DNA of 64,000 nucleotides. Origin: Rahnella rivi. GTDB taxonomy: Bacteria; Pseudomonadota; Gammaproteobacteria; Enterobacterales; Enterobacteriaceae. Of the stretch, positions 46,336 through 55,999 are shown one piece after another. The notes beneath the pieces are model-generated. The model saw only the letters and a program-made list of their open reading frames with translations. It ran no database searches and had not been told where the DNA came from. The DNA is taken from assembly GCF_019049655.1 (NCBI RefSeq), contig NZ_JAFMOX010000052.1, forward strand, positions 62,001-126,000, given 5' to 3'. The position numbers and the translations under genes are program-made. Each line of letters starts with the position of its first letter. Within the stretch, counting starts at the first letter, position 1.

Positions 46336-47247
46336 TCAGTCAAGTAAGCCGTCTTCTGCTGCCTTTATCAACGTGTCCACAACATAACGAATTTTAGGTA
46401 ACAGTTGGCGGTTTTTAGGCCAGAGCGCACTGATGGGCATTTCTCCACCGGAATGTCCGACCAGAACCTCTTTCAGCTCCCCTGATTCAAGATATTTTCC
46501 AACCAGCCATAACGGCAGTTGTGAAAGCCCACAGCCCGCCAGCGTGGCCGATAACATCGCATCTCCGTCCGCAAACTCATGGGTCGCTGGCGGCGTATAC
46601 CGCGAAATCTGACCATCATTTTCTTTGAGTAGCCAGGAGATCGGCTGATTCCGGCGAAACCCCACCACACACTGATGCTGGCTCAGTTCTTCAGATGAAA
46701 CGGGTTCTCCACCGTACAGTAAATAGTCAGGAGAAGCGCAGATAACCAGTTTCTGCGTGGTCAGCCTTCTGGCAACCAGCCCACTGCTGTCGGCAAGTTC
46801 ACCAATGCGGATGACAAGGTCAATACCCTCCTCAATGAGGTCGACAAATCGTTCGCTGAAAGTGACGGTCAATGCGAGTTCGGGATAACGGCGTGTAATC
46901 TGCAGCAGGATCGGCAAAATACGCTGTCTGCCAAAGGCTGCGGGTAAGTCCACCCGAAGCCGCCCTGAAGGCTGGCAGATATGAGAGGTCAACTCGGCTT
47001 CTGCCTGCTCAAGAATATCCATGGCATTTTGACAACTTATCAGGAAACGCTCACCATCCGGCGTCAGGCTCAGACGCCGCGTGGATCGCAGAAACAATTT
47101 AAGTCCCAGCCTGGCTTCAAGGCGACCCACACTTTTACCAACGGCTGATTTTGTCAGCCCGAGTCTCTCAGCCGCCGCGGTAAAACTTCCCTGCTGTGCA
47201 GTAGTGACAAAGGCGGTAATTCCGCCCAGGTGATCGGTATTTCGCAT
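46336..47247 (-). CDS. LysR-family transcriptional regulator
   Basis: 303 aa. The winged helix-turn-helix is at residues 5-65 (FVTTAQQGSFTAAAERLGLTKSAVGKSVGRLEARLG), with the effector-binding domain after it. The open frame extends to 47352, but the ATG at 47245-47247 gives the normal LysR N-terminus and leaves 22 bases after the NTF2-like gene, which is probably co-transcribed. A natural candidate to control the oxidoreductase block; no operator was identified by eye. Confidence 0.9.
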   Translation of the reverse strand: MRNTDHLGGITAFVTTAQQGSFTAAAERLGLTKSAVGKSVGRLEARLGLKLFLRSTRRLSLTPDGERFLISCQNAMDILEQAEAELTSHICQPSGRLRVDLPAAFGRQRILPILLQITRRYPELALTVTFSERFVDLIEEGIDLVIRIGELADSSGLVARRLTTQKLVICASPDYLLYGGEPVSSEELSQHQCVVGFRRNQPISWLLKENDGQISRYTPPATHEFADGDAMLSATLAGCGLSQLPLWLVGKYLESGELKEVLVGHSGGEMPISALWPKNRQLLPKIRYVVDTLIKAAEDGLLD

Positions 47248-47269
47248 GTTGAATATTCCGTTAAGTGCT

Positions 47270-48004
47270 TCAGGACCAGTCTGCGTGACGAATGACGAGG
47301 TAGCGGCCTCCCTCTTCAGCCAGTTCCAGGCAGAGTCTCCGTTCAATACCATCTACAGGAAGTAACAGGGTGCTCTTCATCGCCAGAATGTCTGTCTCTT
47401 CAATACTTATCCCGTCGGGATCGGCACTGCGTAAAAATGCGGGTAAATTCTGCCGTGTATTCTCATCGGCTTTCCCGGAAACGATCGTTGAAACAGCCCC
47501 AGACCTTGCGGTCAGCATAAGCTGAAAGAAACGGGCTATAAACGAATGTACCCGGTTTTCACTGAATGACTCACGGAATACCTTATCAGGGTTTTGATAT
47601 ACGGGAGTTTTCTGCATGAAAGTAAAAAAAGCGTCCTCTCCCTCACCGAATAAGAGCGTTGTCCGGTATTCCGAAAGTGCCCCTCCCACCGTCAAATCAC
47701 TTTCGACCCTCTGGTAGCCAATATCCATATTAACGGTTGCCTCGTTTTCCTGGCCGGGAATAAATTCAAAGCGCCGGATAAAGTGCGAGCCCTTTTCGTA
47801 TGGCAGGCTTTTCAACCAGCTATCCATTCCGTCTTTTCCCTCGGCCAGAAGATGCGTGCCGGCATGAACCAGCCTGACGTACGGAGTAAAAATATCCAGA
47901 TGCCGGCTGACCTCCTCTGTTTGTCCCTCAAAAAAAGCAAACCAGCGATGGGCAATATCACATGCCGAGTAATACCGGGCTTTCCAAATCTGCTCTTCAG
48001 TCAT
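47270..48004 (-). CDS. NTF2/SnoaL-like protein
   Basis: A 244-aa protein from ATG 48004 (MTEEQIWKARYY); the frame extends further upstream without support. The first half (IAHRWFAFFEGQ, LDIFTPYVRLVHAGTHLLAEGKDGMDSWLKSL) has the pattern of an NTF2-like domain. The second half (FQLMLTARSGAV, ILAMKSTLLLPVDGIERRLCLELAEEGGRYLVIRH) could be another. No catalytic residues are evident. It shares an operon with the LysR gene and is divergent from the luciferase-like gene. Confidence 0.6.
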   Translation of the reverse strand: MTEEQIWKARYYSACDIAHRWFAFFEGQTEEVSRHLDIFTPYVRLVHAGTHLLAEGKDGMDSWLKSLPYEKGSHFIRRFEFIPGQENEATVNMDIGYQRVESDLTVGGALSEYRTTLLFGEGEDAFFTFMQKTPVYQNPDKVFRESFSENRVHSFIARFFQLMLTARSGAVSTIVSGKADENTRQNLPAFLRSADPDGISIEETDILAMKSTLLLPVDGIERRLCLELAEEGGRYLVIRHADWS

Positions 48005-48228
48005 GGTTTTTCCTTGTCTGTCTGTCGTGTCGTGTCGCAGGTGGTTTTGGTTTGTTGACGCAGAGTAAGACATCAAAGATACCCCTAAAGAAGAAACAGG
48101 ATTGTAGAATCTAAGTCCGCATAGATGCGACCGAAACCCGATTTATCATCCGTGTAAAAACAATCATAGTAATTTCCGAAATGATTAATTTACCTCCGGA
48201 CGACTGTTCCGGCGATGTGGAGATAATG

Positions 48229-49224
48229 ATGAAAGAGAAAACAATCCCCCTGTCACTGCTTGACCTGGCACCCATTACCGAAGGCAATACCCTTTCTGAC
48301 GCCATTACCAACAGCGTGCGGCTGGCGCAGGCGGCCGAAAAAGCCGGGTATCACCGTTTCTGGATGGCAGAGCATCACAATATGGTCGATATCGCCAGCG
48401 CGGCGACGGCGGTGATACTCAGCCATATCGGCGCAAAAACTGAAAAAATTCGTATTGGCTCGGGTGGCATTATGCTGCCAAACCATGCACCGCTTGTTGT
48501 CGCTGAGCAGTTTGGTACCCTTGAGATTATGTATCCGGGCCGCGTTGATTTAGGACTGGGCCGTGCGCCGGGCACTGACCAGGAAACATTGCAGGCGCTG
48601 CGCCGTGAAACCCGCGCCAAGGGACTCGACTTCCCCGACATGCTGGATGAACTACAGCATTTTCTTGCGCCTGCACAACGCGGACAGCGTATTACGGCCG
48701 TGCCTGGTGCGGGGCTCGATATTCCGTTGTGGCTGCTGGGTTCGAGTACCTTCAGTGCACAGCTGGCGGCGCAGAAAGGTTTGCCCCTTGTTTTTGCCTC
48801 TCACTTTGCGCCCGATGCCATGCTCGCTGCCATTGATACCTATCGTTCAGGCTTCCGCCCATCAGAATCGCTTGCCGAACCGTATGTGATGATTTGCGTC
48901 AACGTCGTCGCCGCTGAAAACCAGAGCGAAGCAGACTATCTGGCGACTACCGAACTGCAGAAGTTTGTAAATCTTGGGCGGGGCGTTGAGGTGAAATTAC
49001 CGAAGCCGGTAGACGATATGAATGCGCTCTGGCATCCGGTAGAGGCTCAGCGCGTACTGACTCAGCTGCGTGAATCGGTGTGGGGCACAAAAGAGACCGT
49101 CCGGACCGGCCTGAATGACCTGGTCCGCCGTACCGGTGCGGATGAAATTATGGTGAATTCGTGGATACATGATGCCGATGCAAGGATCAGGTCACATCAG
49201 CTCATCGCTGAAGCCTGGAACTGA
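48229..49224 (+). CDS. LLM-class flavin-dependent oxidoreductase
   Basis: A luciferase-like monooxygenase family protein, 331 aa from ATG 48229. GGAG at 48219-48222 supports 48226/48229; an earlier ATG at 48181 has no such site. Characteristic segments: [45 protein letters not shown] and [16 protein letters not shown]. These match the YhbW/group-1 branch. It uses reduced flavin and oxygen; the substrate is unknown. The stop overlaps the next OYE gene's start by one base, so the two were one operon. Confidence 0.92.
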   Translation: MKEKTIPLSLLDLAPITEGNTLSDAITNSVRLAQAAEKAGYHRFWMAEHHNMVDIASAATAVILSHIGAKTEKIRIGSGGIMLPNHAPLVVAEQFGTLEIMYPGRVDLGLGRAPGTDQETLQALRRETRAKGLDFPDMLDELQHFLAPAQRGQRITAVPGAGLDIPLWLLGSSTFSAQLAAQKGLPLVFASHFAPDAMLAAIDTYRSGFRPSESLAEPYVMICVNVVAAENQSEADYLATTELQKFVNLGRGVEVKLPKPVDDMNALWHPVEAQRVLTQLRESVWGTKETVRTGLNDLVRRTGADEIMVNSWIHDADARIRSHQLIAEAWN

Positions 49225-50318
49225 TGGCTATGAAAAAGCTATTTACCGGCTACAGGCTCGGCGATATCACCCTGAAAAACCGCTTTATCATGGCGCCCAT
49301 GACGCGCTCCCGCGCACGGGACGAGCATGCTGATGCCTTAACGGCACTTTATTACGCACAACGTGCCAGCGCCGGATTAATTATTTCTGAAGGTTTACCG
49401 GTCTCTCGCGAAGGCACTGGCTATCTCTTTAATCCGGGGATCTATCTCGACAGTCATGTTGAAGCCTGGCTGCCCGTCACACAGGCCGTGCATAAGAAAG
49501 GAGGAAAAATATTTGCTCAGCTCTGGCATGTTGGACGGGTATCTCATACCAGCCTCCAGCCTGGAGGGCAGCCCCCTGTCAGCGCCGTCGCCGTTCAGGG
49601 TGGCAGCGCCTTTGCCTGGGATGAAAATGGTGAACCTGCAACGGTTACTGCAAGCCTGCCCCGCGCCCTGCTGACTGAAGAGATTAAGCTGATAGTGGCT
49701 GATTTTCGCAAGGCCGCTGCCAACGCCATTTCGGCGGGGTTTGATGGCGTGGAGGTGCATGGTGCCAATGGCTATCTCATTGAACAATTCATTAATCCTG
49801 TACTGAATACGCGCGATGACGGCTATGGCGGCGGAAGCCTGGCAAGCCGTACGCGCCTTCTTCTGGAAATTGTTGACGCCATTTCAGATGAAATTGGTAC
49901 AAGCCGGACGGGCGTGCGCCTTTCCCCCTGTAATCAGCTTCAGGACATGGCTCCTTACGCCGATACCTCAGAAACCTATCTTTATATCGGTAAGGAGCTT
50001 AGCCGCAGAGGGATAGCTTATGTCCACCTGATGGCCTAGGAGCCCGTGATGTTTAACGGCCTGTTGCGCGATTTCCGAAAGGTATGGCGTGGCACGCTTA
50101 TCCTCGCCGGTGGCCTTACTCCCGCTCAGGCCGCGGCACTTATCGACGATGGGCTGACCGATCTTGCGGCTTTTGGCAGTCCGTTTATCGCCAATCCAGA
50201 TTTTGTTGAGCGGGTCCGCAAGGGCTGGCCACTGACTATGGCCAGGCGAAGTTCCTATTACGGCGGGGGGGAAGAAGGCTATACCGACTATCCCTTCCAT
50301 GTTGAAGATCATAACTGA
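49224..50318 (+). pseudogene. Second Old Yellow Enzyme gene, split by an in-frame TAG
   Basis: The reading frame encodes a NemA/OYE-type protein (MAPMTRSRA, QLWHVGRVSH, HGANGYLIEQF) up to TAG at 50037-50039, after YVHLMA. The same frame then continues as NGLLRDFRKVWRGTLILAGGL, FGSPFIANPDFV and YGGGEEGYTDYPF to TGA at 50318. About five residues are missing at the break compared with the paralogue at 45,218. Without the C-terminal FMN phosphate-binding part the short product should not fold. Translationally coupled to the LLM gene by a one-base overlap. Confidence 0.88.
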
Positions 50319-50470
50319 GGCGCAGCCAGTGAAATGTCCATGCGCGGGCACATCAGGCAGCACTAACCTGCTGATGGTCATGTAAATGGCATTGAGTCCA
50401 GATGCACCAGATTAATCAATAACACCTTTTCAAACAATGAATTGCAGGACACTGCACACAGGAGAACACG

Positions 50471-50797
50471 ATGACACCTTCAAACGGCTTCAAGCATGTG
50501 GGCTTTCTTATTCGTAAAAAAGGACAGAGTTTTGAAGACTTTGTAAAGCACTGGGATGAAGTACACACGGAAATTGCTCTGCGTTTGCCGGGATTACGGG
50601 GCTACGTTTTAAATCCCGTCGATCGGGAAAAATACCCTGATGCCCCGGTAGATGGGTTTTCTGAATTATGGTTCGACTCCATTGAAGATGCCGTGGCTGC
50701 ATTTGACTCGCCGGTTGGTCAGGAAGCCTTCCGGGATGTGCCGAACTTTGTCGATTGGGCCGCCATTACCTACATCACCGAAATCAGAAAGCGTTAA
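50471..50797 (+). CDS. EthD-domain protein
   Basis: A 108-aa dimeric ferredoxin-like fold protein of the EthD family. The N-terminal HVGFLIRKKGQSFEDFVKHWDEVHTEIA is the hallmark xHWxxxH segment. Typical later parts are LPGLRGYVLNPV, DGFSELWFDSIEDAVAAFDSP and VDWAAITYITEI. ACAGGAGA lies before the ATG. EthD proteins assist monooxygenases in xenobiotic or polyketide metabolism; here it follows two flavoenzyme genes. Confidence 0.88.
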   Translation: MTPSNGFKHVGFLIRKKGQSFEDFVKHWDEVHTEIALRLPGLRGYVLNPVDREKYPDAPVDGFSELWFDSIEDAVAAFDSPVGQEAFRDVPNFVDWAAITYITEIRKR

Positions 50798-50906
50798 GAC
50801 ATCACTCTTAGCCTGCGATCGCGTTGGTTAATTCCGGACCGTTAAAAATGCCCACATCAGACAGAGAAATATCGAAAACAGGCGCTGTACAGACAGGAGA
50901 TATTCA

Positions 50907-51860
50907 ATGATTACCCCCCTTAGCCGCTCAGATGCACTCAGTTTTATGGAAACACTTCGCAAAAGCTGGGAATCCGGCCACTGGGCCGATACGGATTGCT
51001 CTGTGGCTGAAACGGTCAAACTCAGAAGCAGCCACAAAGGCATACTTCATGGTAAATCAGCATTAATCACAGCGTTACGTGAAGATACATCCTCTGAAAA
51101 GCATCTAAATCTGGTGACCTCTAATTTTTACGCGGCTGCGGACGGAGAAGGGACCGCCATGGTAAGCGCCTATCTGTATGGTGAGGTAGCACCAGGCGCA
51201 AAATATAATCCCGTTGCCCTGTTTGGCGCAGTGTTGCGACTGACGCTGAAAGCAGAGTCTGATGGCTGGAAGCTGACCGAAGTGCTTATAAACATCGGCT
51301 GGGCGGAAGGTGATACTGATTATCTGGTTAACTGGCGTCTGCCTCCTGGGCAACAGGGGTGGCGTCCGGGAGATGCGCCACCTGTTCTGGTCAGTGAGCT
51401 GGATTCCCCTTGGCATTGCATTGCGCAGAACCAGATAAAGGCGACTGAAGAAGAGCAAATTGAGGAGTCCTATTCACGTTATTCGTGGGGGATCGACCAG
51501 AATGATTTTAGCCAGTTCCGGACCTGTTACACCTTAGATGCTTGCGGACAATTCCCTCCACTGGGACCATTAAAAGGTCTGCACAGTATTGTAGGATCGC
51601 TTAAAGAGTTTCGTCGTCACTGGCCCTGGATGCAGCATTATGGTGTCCCACTAAAAATCACCCTCAGAACAGACGGTACAACAGCTGAAATGTGGACGGG
51701 GCGCTTAATACCAGGACAGATAAAAAATAAGAATGGTGAGTGGATGTACGGTGCTCATTATCGAATTGAGCTTCGCAAAGAAGAGGGTTTGTGGAAGTTC
51801 AGCTGGAGCGAGTACGTTCCCGGCTGGTTCTCTGAAGAGAATCCTCCTTTTCTGAACTGA
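50907..51860 (+). CDS. Protein with two NTF2/SnoaL-like domains
   Basis: 317 aa. The first domain (about 1-135) and the second (about 170-315) both show the helix-then-strands pattern of SnoaL/NTF2-like folds. In the second part these are EEEQIEESYSRYSWGIDQNDFSQFRTCYT, then strands with TAEMWTGRLIPG and YGAHYRIELRKEEGLWKFS. The middle contains WRLPPGQQGWRPGDAPP. No catalytic His/Asp set could be assigned. Its place beside EthD, LLM and OYE genes suggests a tailoring or detoxification role. Confidence 0.7.
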   Translation: MITPLSRSDALSFMETLRKSWESGHWADTDCSVAETVKLRSSHKGILHGKSALITALREDTSSEKHLNLVTSNFYAAADGEGTAMVSAYLYGEVAPGAKYNPVALFGAVLRLTLKAESDGWKLTEVLINIGWAEGDTDYLVNWRLPPGQQGWRPGDAPPVLVSELDSPWHCIAQNQIKATEEEQIEESYSRYSWGIDQNDFSQFRTCYTLDACGQFPPLGPLKGLHSIVGSLKEFRRHWPWMQHYGVPLKITLRTDGTTAEMWTGRLIPGQIKNKNGEWMYGAHYRIELRKEEGLWKFSWSEYVPGWFSEENPPFLN

Positions 51861-51967
51861 AACTCTTCGCGCATTCTCTGGCAATTAAGCTTTCTGGTTA
51901 TGAAGGCTTAATTGCTGAGAAGTTGTTTGTTTGAGGTCCCCCCCTCAACACCATACATTCCATAAAC

Positions 51968-51993
51968 AAGGTCCGCTTTTCGCTCTTTGCGGC
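51968..51993. repeat. Dispersed palindromic repeat fragment, copy 4
   Basis: AAGGTCCGCTTTTCGC followed by CTTTGCGGCC is the reverse-oriented left arm (AGCGGACC) of copies 2 and 3, without the right arm. Confidence 0.5.
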
Positions 51994-52030
51994 CCGTTAG
52001 TTCAGTTAGCGTTGCATCGACTCGTTGAAC

Positions 52031-52213
<183 letters not shown>

Positions 52214-52609
52214 TTATCCTTCAGCTGTTGTGTCGGAAAAGCATAACGCAGAGTGATTAATTTGATTATAGTGGGTAATTCTCTAGGGTTTATTAGGTGA
52301 GCTCATTAATTTAGAGGGAGTGATGGTCGGCTTTGTGCTGCGGGTTAAAACCCGGCGAGAGGGCGGAGGGAACCGACTTCCTTTGTTACCCATTCTGATA
52401 ACTTAAGAGGTCGTCCGGGTGTGACAATATTTCGGTAATCATGAGTTTACGCCTTTATCTGACAGAGCTACTTTTGAGTTACCTGTTTTACCTGACAACT
52501 GCCCCGATCGCAGCGAGCCTGTGCGGTGTGGTGCGTCAAACTGACACACGAAAACACCGTCTCCATGGGTCCTGGTTTTAAACATCATCCACCACTACGG
52601 AAATTCAAT

Positions 52610-53509
52610 ATGCTGCAGTCTTCATCCGTTCGCTTCAGGGTGGCGGTTATCCTCCGGGTTTGCATGGCACTCACTACTGCTGCCATTGTGGCCATCAGCG
52701 CAGGTTCCCCACTGGGCACCTTCCGTGAAATCATGTCCAGTCCGGGGTTATATATTGATCTCTTCTTCCTGCTGCTCCTGATTTTTACCTTGGGGAATGT
52801 TGCCTGTGTTTTCGTTGACGGACGTCCCCTGAGCGGAGCAATTAACGGCCTCATACTCTGGATCGCTGCAGGTGCATTCGATGTGATGGATGAAATAGTC
52901 AGTCAACCGCGATGGGTGGGCTACTTCTGCGAAGATTTGTTAAAGCTGTCCGGAATGCTTCTCACCGTTATTAGCGTCTATTGCATCATCATGCGGATGA
53001 ATTCACGTTTTTCCGTGGCGCAGACCAGCGCCCTGCATGATGAACTCACCCGGCTTCCGAATCGGCGTTATTTTGTGGAAACCCTCAGCAGCACGACCAG
53101 TACACAGCTGTCAATGATGATCATCGATATTGATTTTTTCAAGCACATCAATGACCGGTGGGGGCATGATGCCGGTGATGGTGTTTTGTCCAGATTCGGC
53201 GGACAGCTGGCGGGTATCAGTGGGCCTGCACTGAAAGTTTTCCGTATCGGTGGAGAGGAATTTGCGGTAATCGGCGAGGGGCTTTCCCGGTATGAGGTGA
53301 TTCGCTATGCAGAATCCATCTGCAGGAATGCCCGGAACATCAGACTGGATGATGGTCAGGGTATCTCCGTCAGTATCGGGGTTGCTTTCCGGAAAGTTGG
53401 GGAAAGCCAGCAGTCGTTAATGAAAAAAACCGACATGGCGCTCTACCGGGCAAAGGAAAACGGACGAAACAGAATTGAGTTGGCCGGCAATGAAAGGTCT
53501 GTATCTTAA
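52610..53509 (+). CDS. Membrane-bound GGDEF diguanylate cyclase
   Basis: 299 aa from ATG 52610 (the frame extends to 52526 without support). Four likely transmembrane helices lie at about 10-30, 48-68, 78-98 and 112-128. A GGDEF domain follows with DELTRLPNRRYF, IIDIDFFKHINDRWGHDAGD and the catalytic motif GGEEF at 214-218. No RxxD inhibitory site lies before it. An intact cyclase by motif; the small membrane part offers no recognised sensor domain. Confidence 0.9.
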   Translation: MLQSSSVRFRVAVILRVCMALTTAAIVAISAGSPLGTFREIMSSPGLYIDLFFLLLLIFTLGNVACVFVDGRPLSGAINGLILWIAAGAFDVMDEIVSQPRWVGYFCEDLLKLSGMLLTVISVYCIIMRMNSRFSVAQTSALHDELTRLPNRRYFVETLSSTTSTQLSMMIIDIDFFKHINDRWGHDAGDGVLSRFGGQLAGISGPALKVFRIGGEEFAVIGEGLSRYEVIRYAESICRNARNIRLDDGQGISVSIGVAFRKVGESQQSLMKKTDMALYRAKENGRNRIELAGNERSVS

Positions 53510-53625
53510 CCCTGTTCAGATATCCTCCTGACATTAAGGTAATTTCCGCCCTTTCGCAGCCTGTCACTGTCAGTCGTAAAATACACAGGAATAGAGTAAT
53601 CGAAGAGTTTTGCATTAGATAAAAA

Positions 53626-53658
53626 TGTGATTTACATCACAAGTAAACTCTCTATAAT
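53626..53658 (+). promoter_or_regulatory. CRP-like site overlapping a strong sigma-70 promoter
   Basis: TGTGATTTACATCACA (53626-53641) is a perfect match to the CRP half-site pair TGTGA-N6-TCACA. Inside it TTTACA (53631-53636) forms a -35 element, followed after 16 bases by a perfect TATAAT (53653-53658). CRP bound there would cover the -35 box and probably repress this promoter. No coding gene follows. Confidence 0.7.
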
Positions 53659-53689
53659 CGCCTAAAAATCAAGCTATTACATTCGACGA

Positions 53690-53716
53690 CAGGGATGAGA
53701 TGTCACCCTGCCGTTT
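53690..53716 (+). terminator. Terminator about 50 bases downstream of the orphan promoter
   Basis: CGACAGGG pairs with CCCTGCCG (one mismatch) across an 11-base loop and is followed by eight T residues. Together with the promoter at 53653 it would define a transcript of roughly 55-60 bases. Confidence 0.65.
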
Positions 53717-53968
53717 TTTTTATGTGACACAGCGATTTATCGCTGATGTGCAGCGCCAGGCCACAGCACGGAGATATCGTTGCGGCCAGCGTGCAGGGGG
53801 AGTTTATGATCAAATGGCTTCTGCGGACGCCGAGACTGACGCTGCAACCCCTGACCCCTCCTGGTCGCCGATTCATGTCTAATGAGATGTATACGCGCGA
53901 CTCTCTCAATACATTTAACGCCGAACCGGCAAGGTCAAAAGACTCTGCAGCGCTGATCGGACCTTCTA

Positions 53969-54008
53969 CTCAGTGAGTCAGTCCGCTCCGCGCCAGAAGC
54001 GGACATGG
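53969..54008. repeat. Dispersed palindromic repeat, copy 5
   Basis: The sequence GTCCGCTCCGCGCCAGAAGC plus GGACATGG shares the core GCCAGAAGCGGACAT with copies 1 and 3. Confidence 0.65.
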
Positions 54009-54090
54009 CAAATGCCACGATGTTTCAATTAACAGGCACCAAATAAATAAGCAGGCTTTAACCCCCTTCGTTTTCTCATTCACTCAGACA

Positions 54091-54357
54091 TTAGTCAAAA
54101 TAAGGTTTCAACACTTCTTCAGTCCACTTCATAAAAGCCCTGACTCTTTGCGAAAGATTGCGCCTGTGCGCGACAACGAAAGATGCATTTAGCGGCATGG
54201 GCCGCAGATTGGGAAGGATTTCAACCAATGTTCCACGTTGGATATGGGGCAGGAGTGCGGAATACCCTCCCTGAATTAACCCTAAATTTTGTGCTGGTTG
54301 AAGGAGGCGCTTAATATTCGGCGTAATGCTTGATAGAAAAGTTAACGGCTTTGGCAC
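54091..54357 (-). pseudogene. C-terminal remnant of a LysR-type regulator
   Basis: About 70 residues (AQNLGLIQGGYSALLPH, RGTLVEILPNLRPMP, SQRVRAFMKWTEEVL) match the end of the LysR effector-binding domain, where the order GxGI-xxLP, G-x-LVxVL and RVRAFxDW is typical. No DNA-binding domain precedes it; upstream sequence is unrelated and contains a long hairpin (54354-54389). A truncated remnant. Confidence 0.6.
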
Positions 54358-54409
54358 GAGGGTCTGTCTGATGAAAGACCTTCGTGCCAGATATGATGCT
54401 CATTGGGCA

Positions 54410-54784
54410 TCATGGAAATTTATGAAAGGAAACCACTTCACTATTTGCTGCCTGCTGTGAGCTAAAACTCTGAGCGTATGGCCACCAGGGTTTAAATCCA
54501 GGCTTACCGTTATCCTCGCGCCATTTCTATAATCCCTCTTTCAACACGAAATACAGATGGCGTTCCTCGCGCAGCCCCAGGGGTTCAATGACGTTGACGG
54601 GGCGGCAGATGGGCACTATTTTTGAGCCTGGTTCACGAGTACCAGCAGCAAGGTTCAGGTACTTAACATGCATAAGCCAGGCAAATTTACTCAGGCACAG
54701 TGCCTGGGTATTTTTGTGATGATCAAACTTTCCGGGACTATTGTTGATGAGATTACGTTCGCTGCAAGTACTCTGTTTGCTCAA
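54410..54784 (-). pseudogene. Unrecognised gene interrupted by an in-frame TAG
   Basis: The frame reads (from a possible Met at 54673) VKYLNLAAGTREPGSK, PVNVIEPLGLREERHLYF, VLKEGL, then TAG at 54527-54529. It then continues in the same frame with KWREDNGKPGFKPWWPYAQ, QQAANSEVVSFHKFP to TGA at 54410. The second part has protein-like composition, so the two halves look like one former gene. I do not recognise the family. It overlaps the start of the MFS gene on the other strand if the upstream Met is used. Confidence 0.45.
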
Positions 54785-55946
54785 CTTTTTTATCGCTGAT
54801 GTCCGCGATGGACTCGGGCCGTTTTTAGGTGTCTTTCTGGTGTCCCATCATTGGCGCGCAGAAGAAATTGGTCTGGTGATGACGGTGGGAGGGCTGGCCG
54901 GATTGTTAGCCACGTTCCCCTCAGGGATGATCGTCGATGCCACACGTTACAAACGTCTGTTAATTATCACTTCATCACTGCTCATTACGTTTAGCGCGCT
55001 GGCCCTGTGGTATTTCCCGACGTCCACCGTGGTGATTTTATCGCAAATCATTACCGGTATCGCGGCCGCTATCGTTGCCCCCGCCATTGCCGGCATAACC
55101 TTAGGCATCACCGGTCAGAAAGGCTTTTTGGTGCAGATGGGCCGAAATGAAGCCTTCAACCATAGCGGTAATATGGCGGTTGCTGTGTTGGCGGCCATAA
55201 CATGCTGGATCTGGGGAACAGGTTCCGTATTTTTACTGATGACCACGATGGCTGTATGCGCCGTGGTGTGCACATTAGCGATCAATAAAAACGATATAGA
55301 CCATGATGTGGCGAGAGGGGTTGAAAAACACCAAGGTCCGGCTGTTTCTGTCTCGGTTCTGGCGTTGCTAAAGCGACCTGAACTGGCGGTAACCGGAGTG
55401 ACTCTGCTCCTCTTCCACCTGGCGAATGCTGCACAACTGCCGATGTTAAGCATGAAGGTCGCTTCCTCTCCCTCGGGTTCTCTGTTCACGCCGGGTACCT
55501 ATGCGGCCCTTACGGTCGCGATTTCTCAGGCGGTGATGATCCCCGTTGCATTGCTGACGGCCAGATATGCCTCAAAATATGGCTACGCCAGACTTATCGG
55601 CATTGCGCTGATCGTATTACCCTTTCGCGCCGCGATTGCGTCTTTCTGGAGCAATGAATTCGTTATATTTCCCGTTCAGGCGTTAGACGGTGTGGGTGCG
55701 GGTATTTTGGGCGTGGCCGTACCCGGACTTATTGCTTCGTTATTTAATGGCTCAGGGCATATCAACGCAGCGCTTGGACTCGTGATGTTACTCCAGGGGC
55801 TGGGCGCTTCATTCAGTCCGGCGCTGGCGGGTGCCATCGTAAGCCATTCGTCATGGAGCTTCGCCTATATGATTTTGGCGGTCATTGCGCTCTGTGCTCT
55901 TTTCATCTGGCTGATTTTTAGCAGACACATTAGGACCGTGACTTAA
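54747..55946 (+). CDS. MFS transporter
   Basis: A 399-aa protein with about twelve transmembrane helices. The first loop has FPSGMIVDATRYKRLL in place of the usual GxLaDrxGrkr motif A, and the helix-4 region is LSQIITGIAAAIVAPAIAGITLGITG. Helices 7-12 are complete, ending LFIWLIFSRHIR. TTG codons lie directly upstream (54741), but the ATG at 54747 is preferred. It lies just before a TetR-type regulator gene and may be co-regulated. The substrate is unknown. Confidence 0.82.
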   Translation: MRLRSLQVLCLLNFFIADVRDGLGPFLGVFLVSHHWRAEEIGLVMTVGGLAGLLATFPSGMIVDATRYKRLLIITSSLLITFSALALWYFPTSTVVILSQIITGIAAAIVAPAIAGITLGITGQKGFLVQMGRNEAFNHSGNMAVAVLAAITCWIWGTGSVFLLMTTMAVCAVVCTLAINKNDIDHDVARGVEKHQGPAVSVSVLALLKRPELAVTGVTLLLFHLANAAQLPMLSMKVASSPSGSLFTPGTYAALTVAISQAVMIPVALLTARYASKYGYARLIGIALIVLPFRAAIASFWSNEFVIFPVQALDGVGAGILGVAVPGLIASLFNGSGHINAALGLVMLLQGLGASFSPALAGAIVSHSSWSFAYMILAVIALCALFIWLIFSRHIRTVT

Positions 55947-55999
55947 TTACCAAATGGTCACTCGTTGTCAATTAAGGTTCATTAAGTTAAGCTGGAAAA

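Larger units (their letters stand above)
53510..54090. other. Intergenic region with orphan promoter, terminator and repeat
   Basis: 581 bases without a convincing gene. They contain a CRP-like palindrome and promoter (53626-53658), a terminator-like hairpin (53690-53716) and repeat copy 5. Short overlapping frames on both strands at 53,700-53,980 resemble no protein I know. Confidence 0.5.

Noticed and set aside
53703-53976. Overlapping short frames on both strands
   Set aside because: No family likeness, no ribosome-binding site, and they sit on a terminator and repeat.
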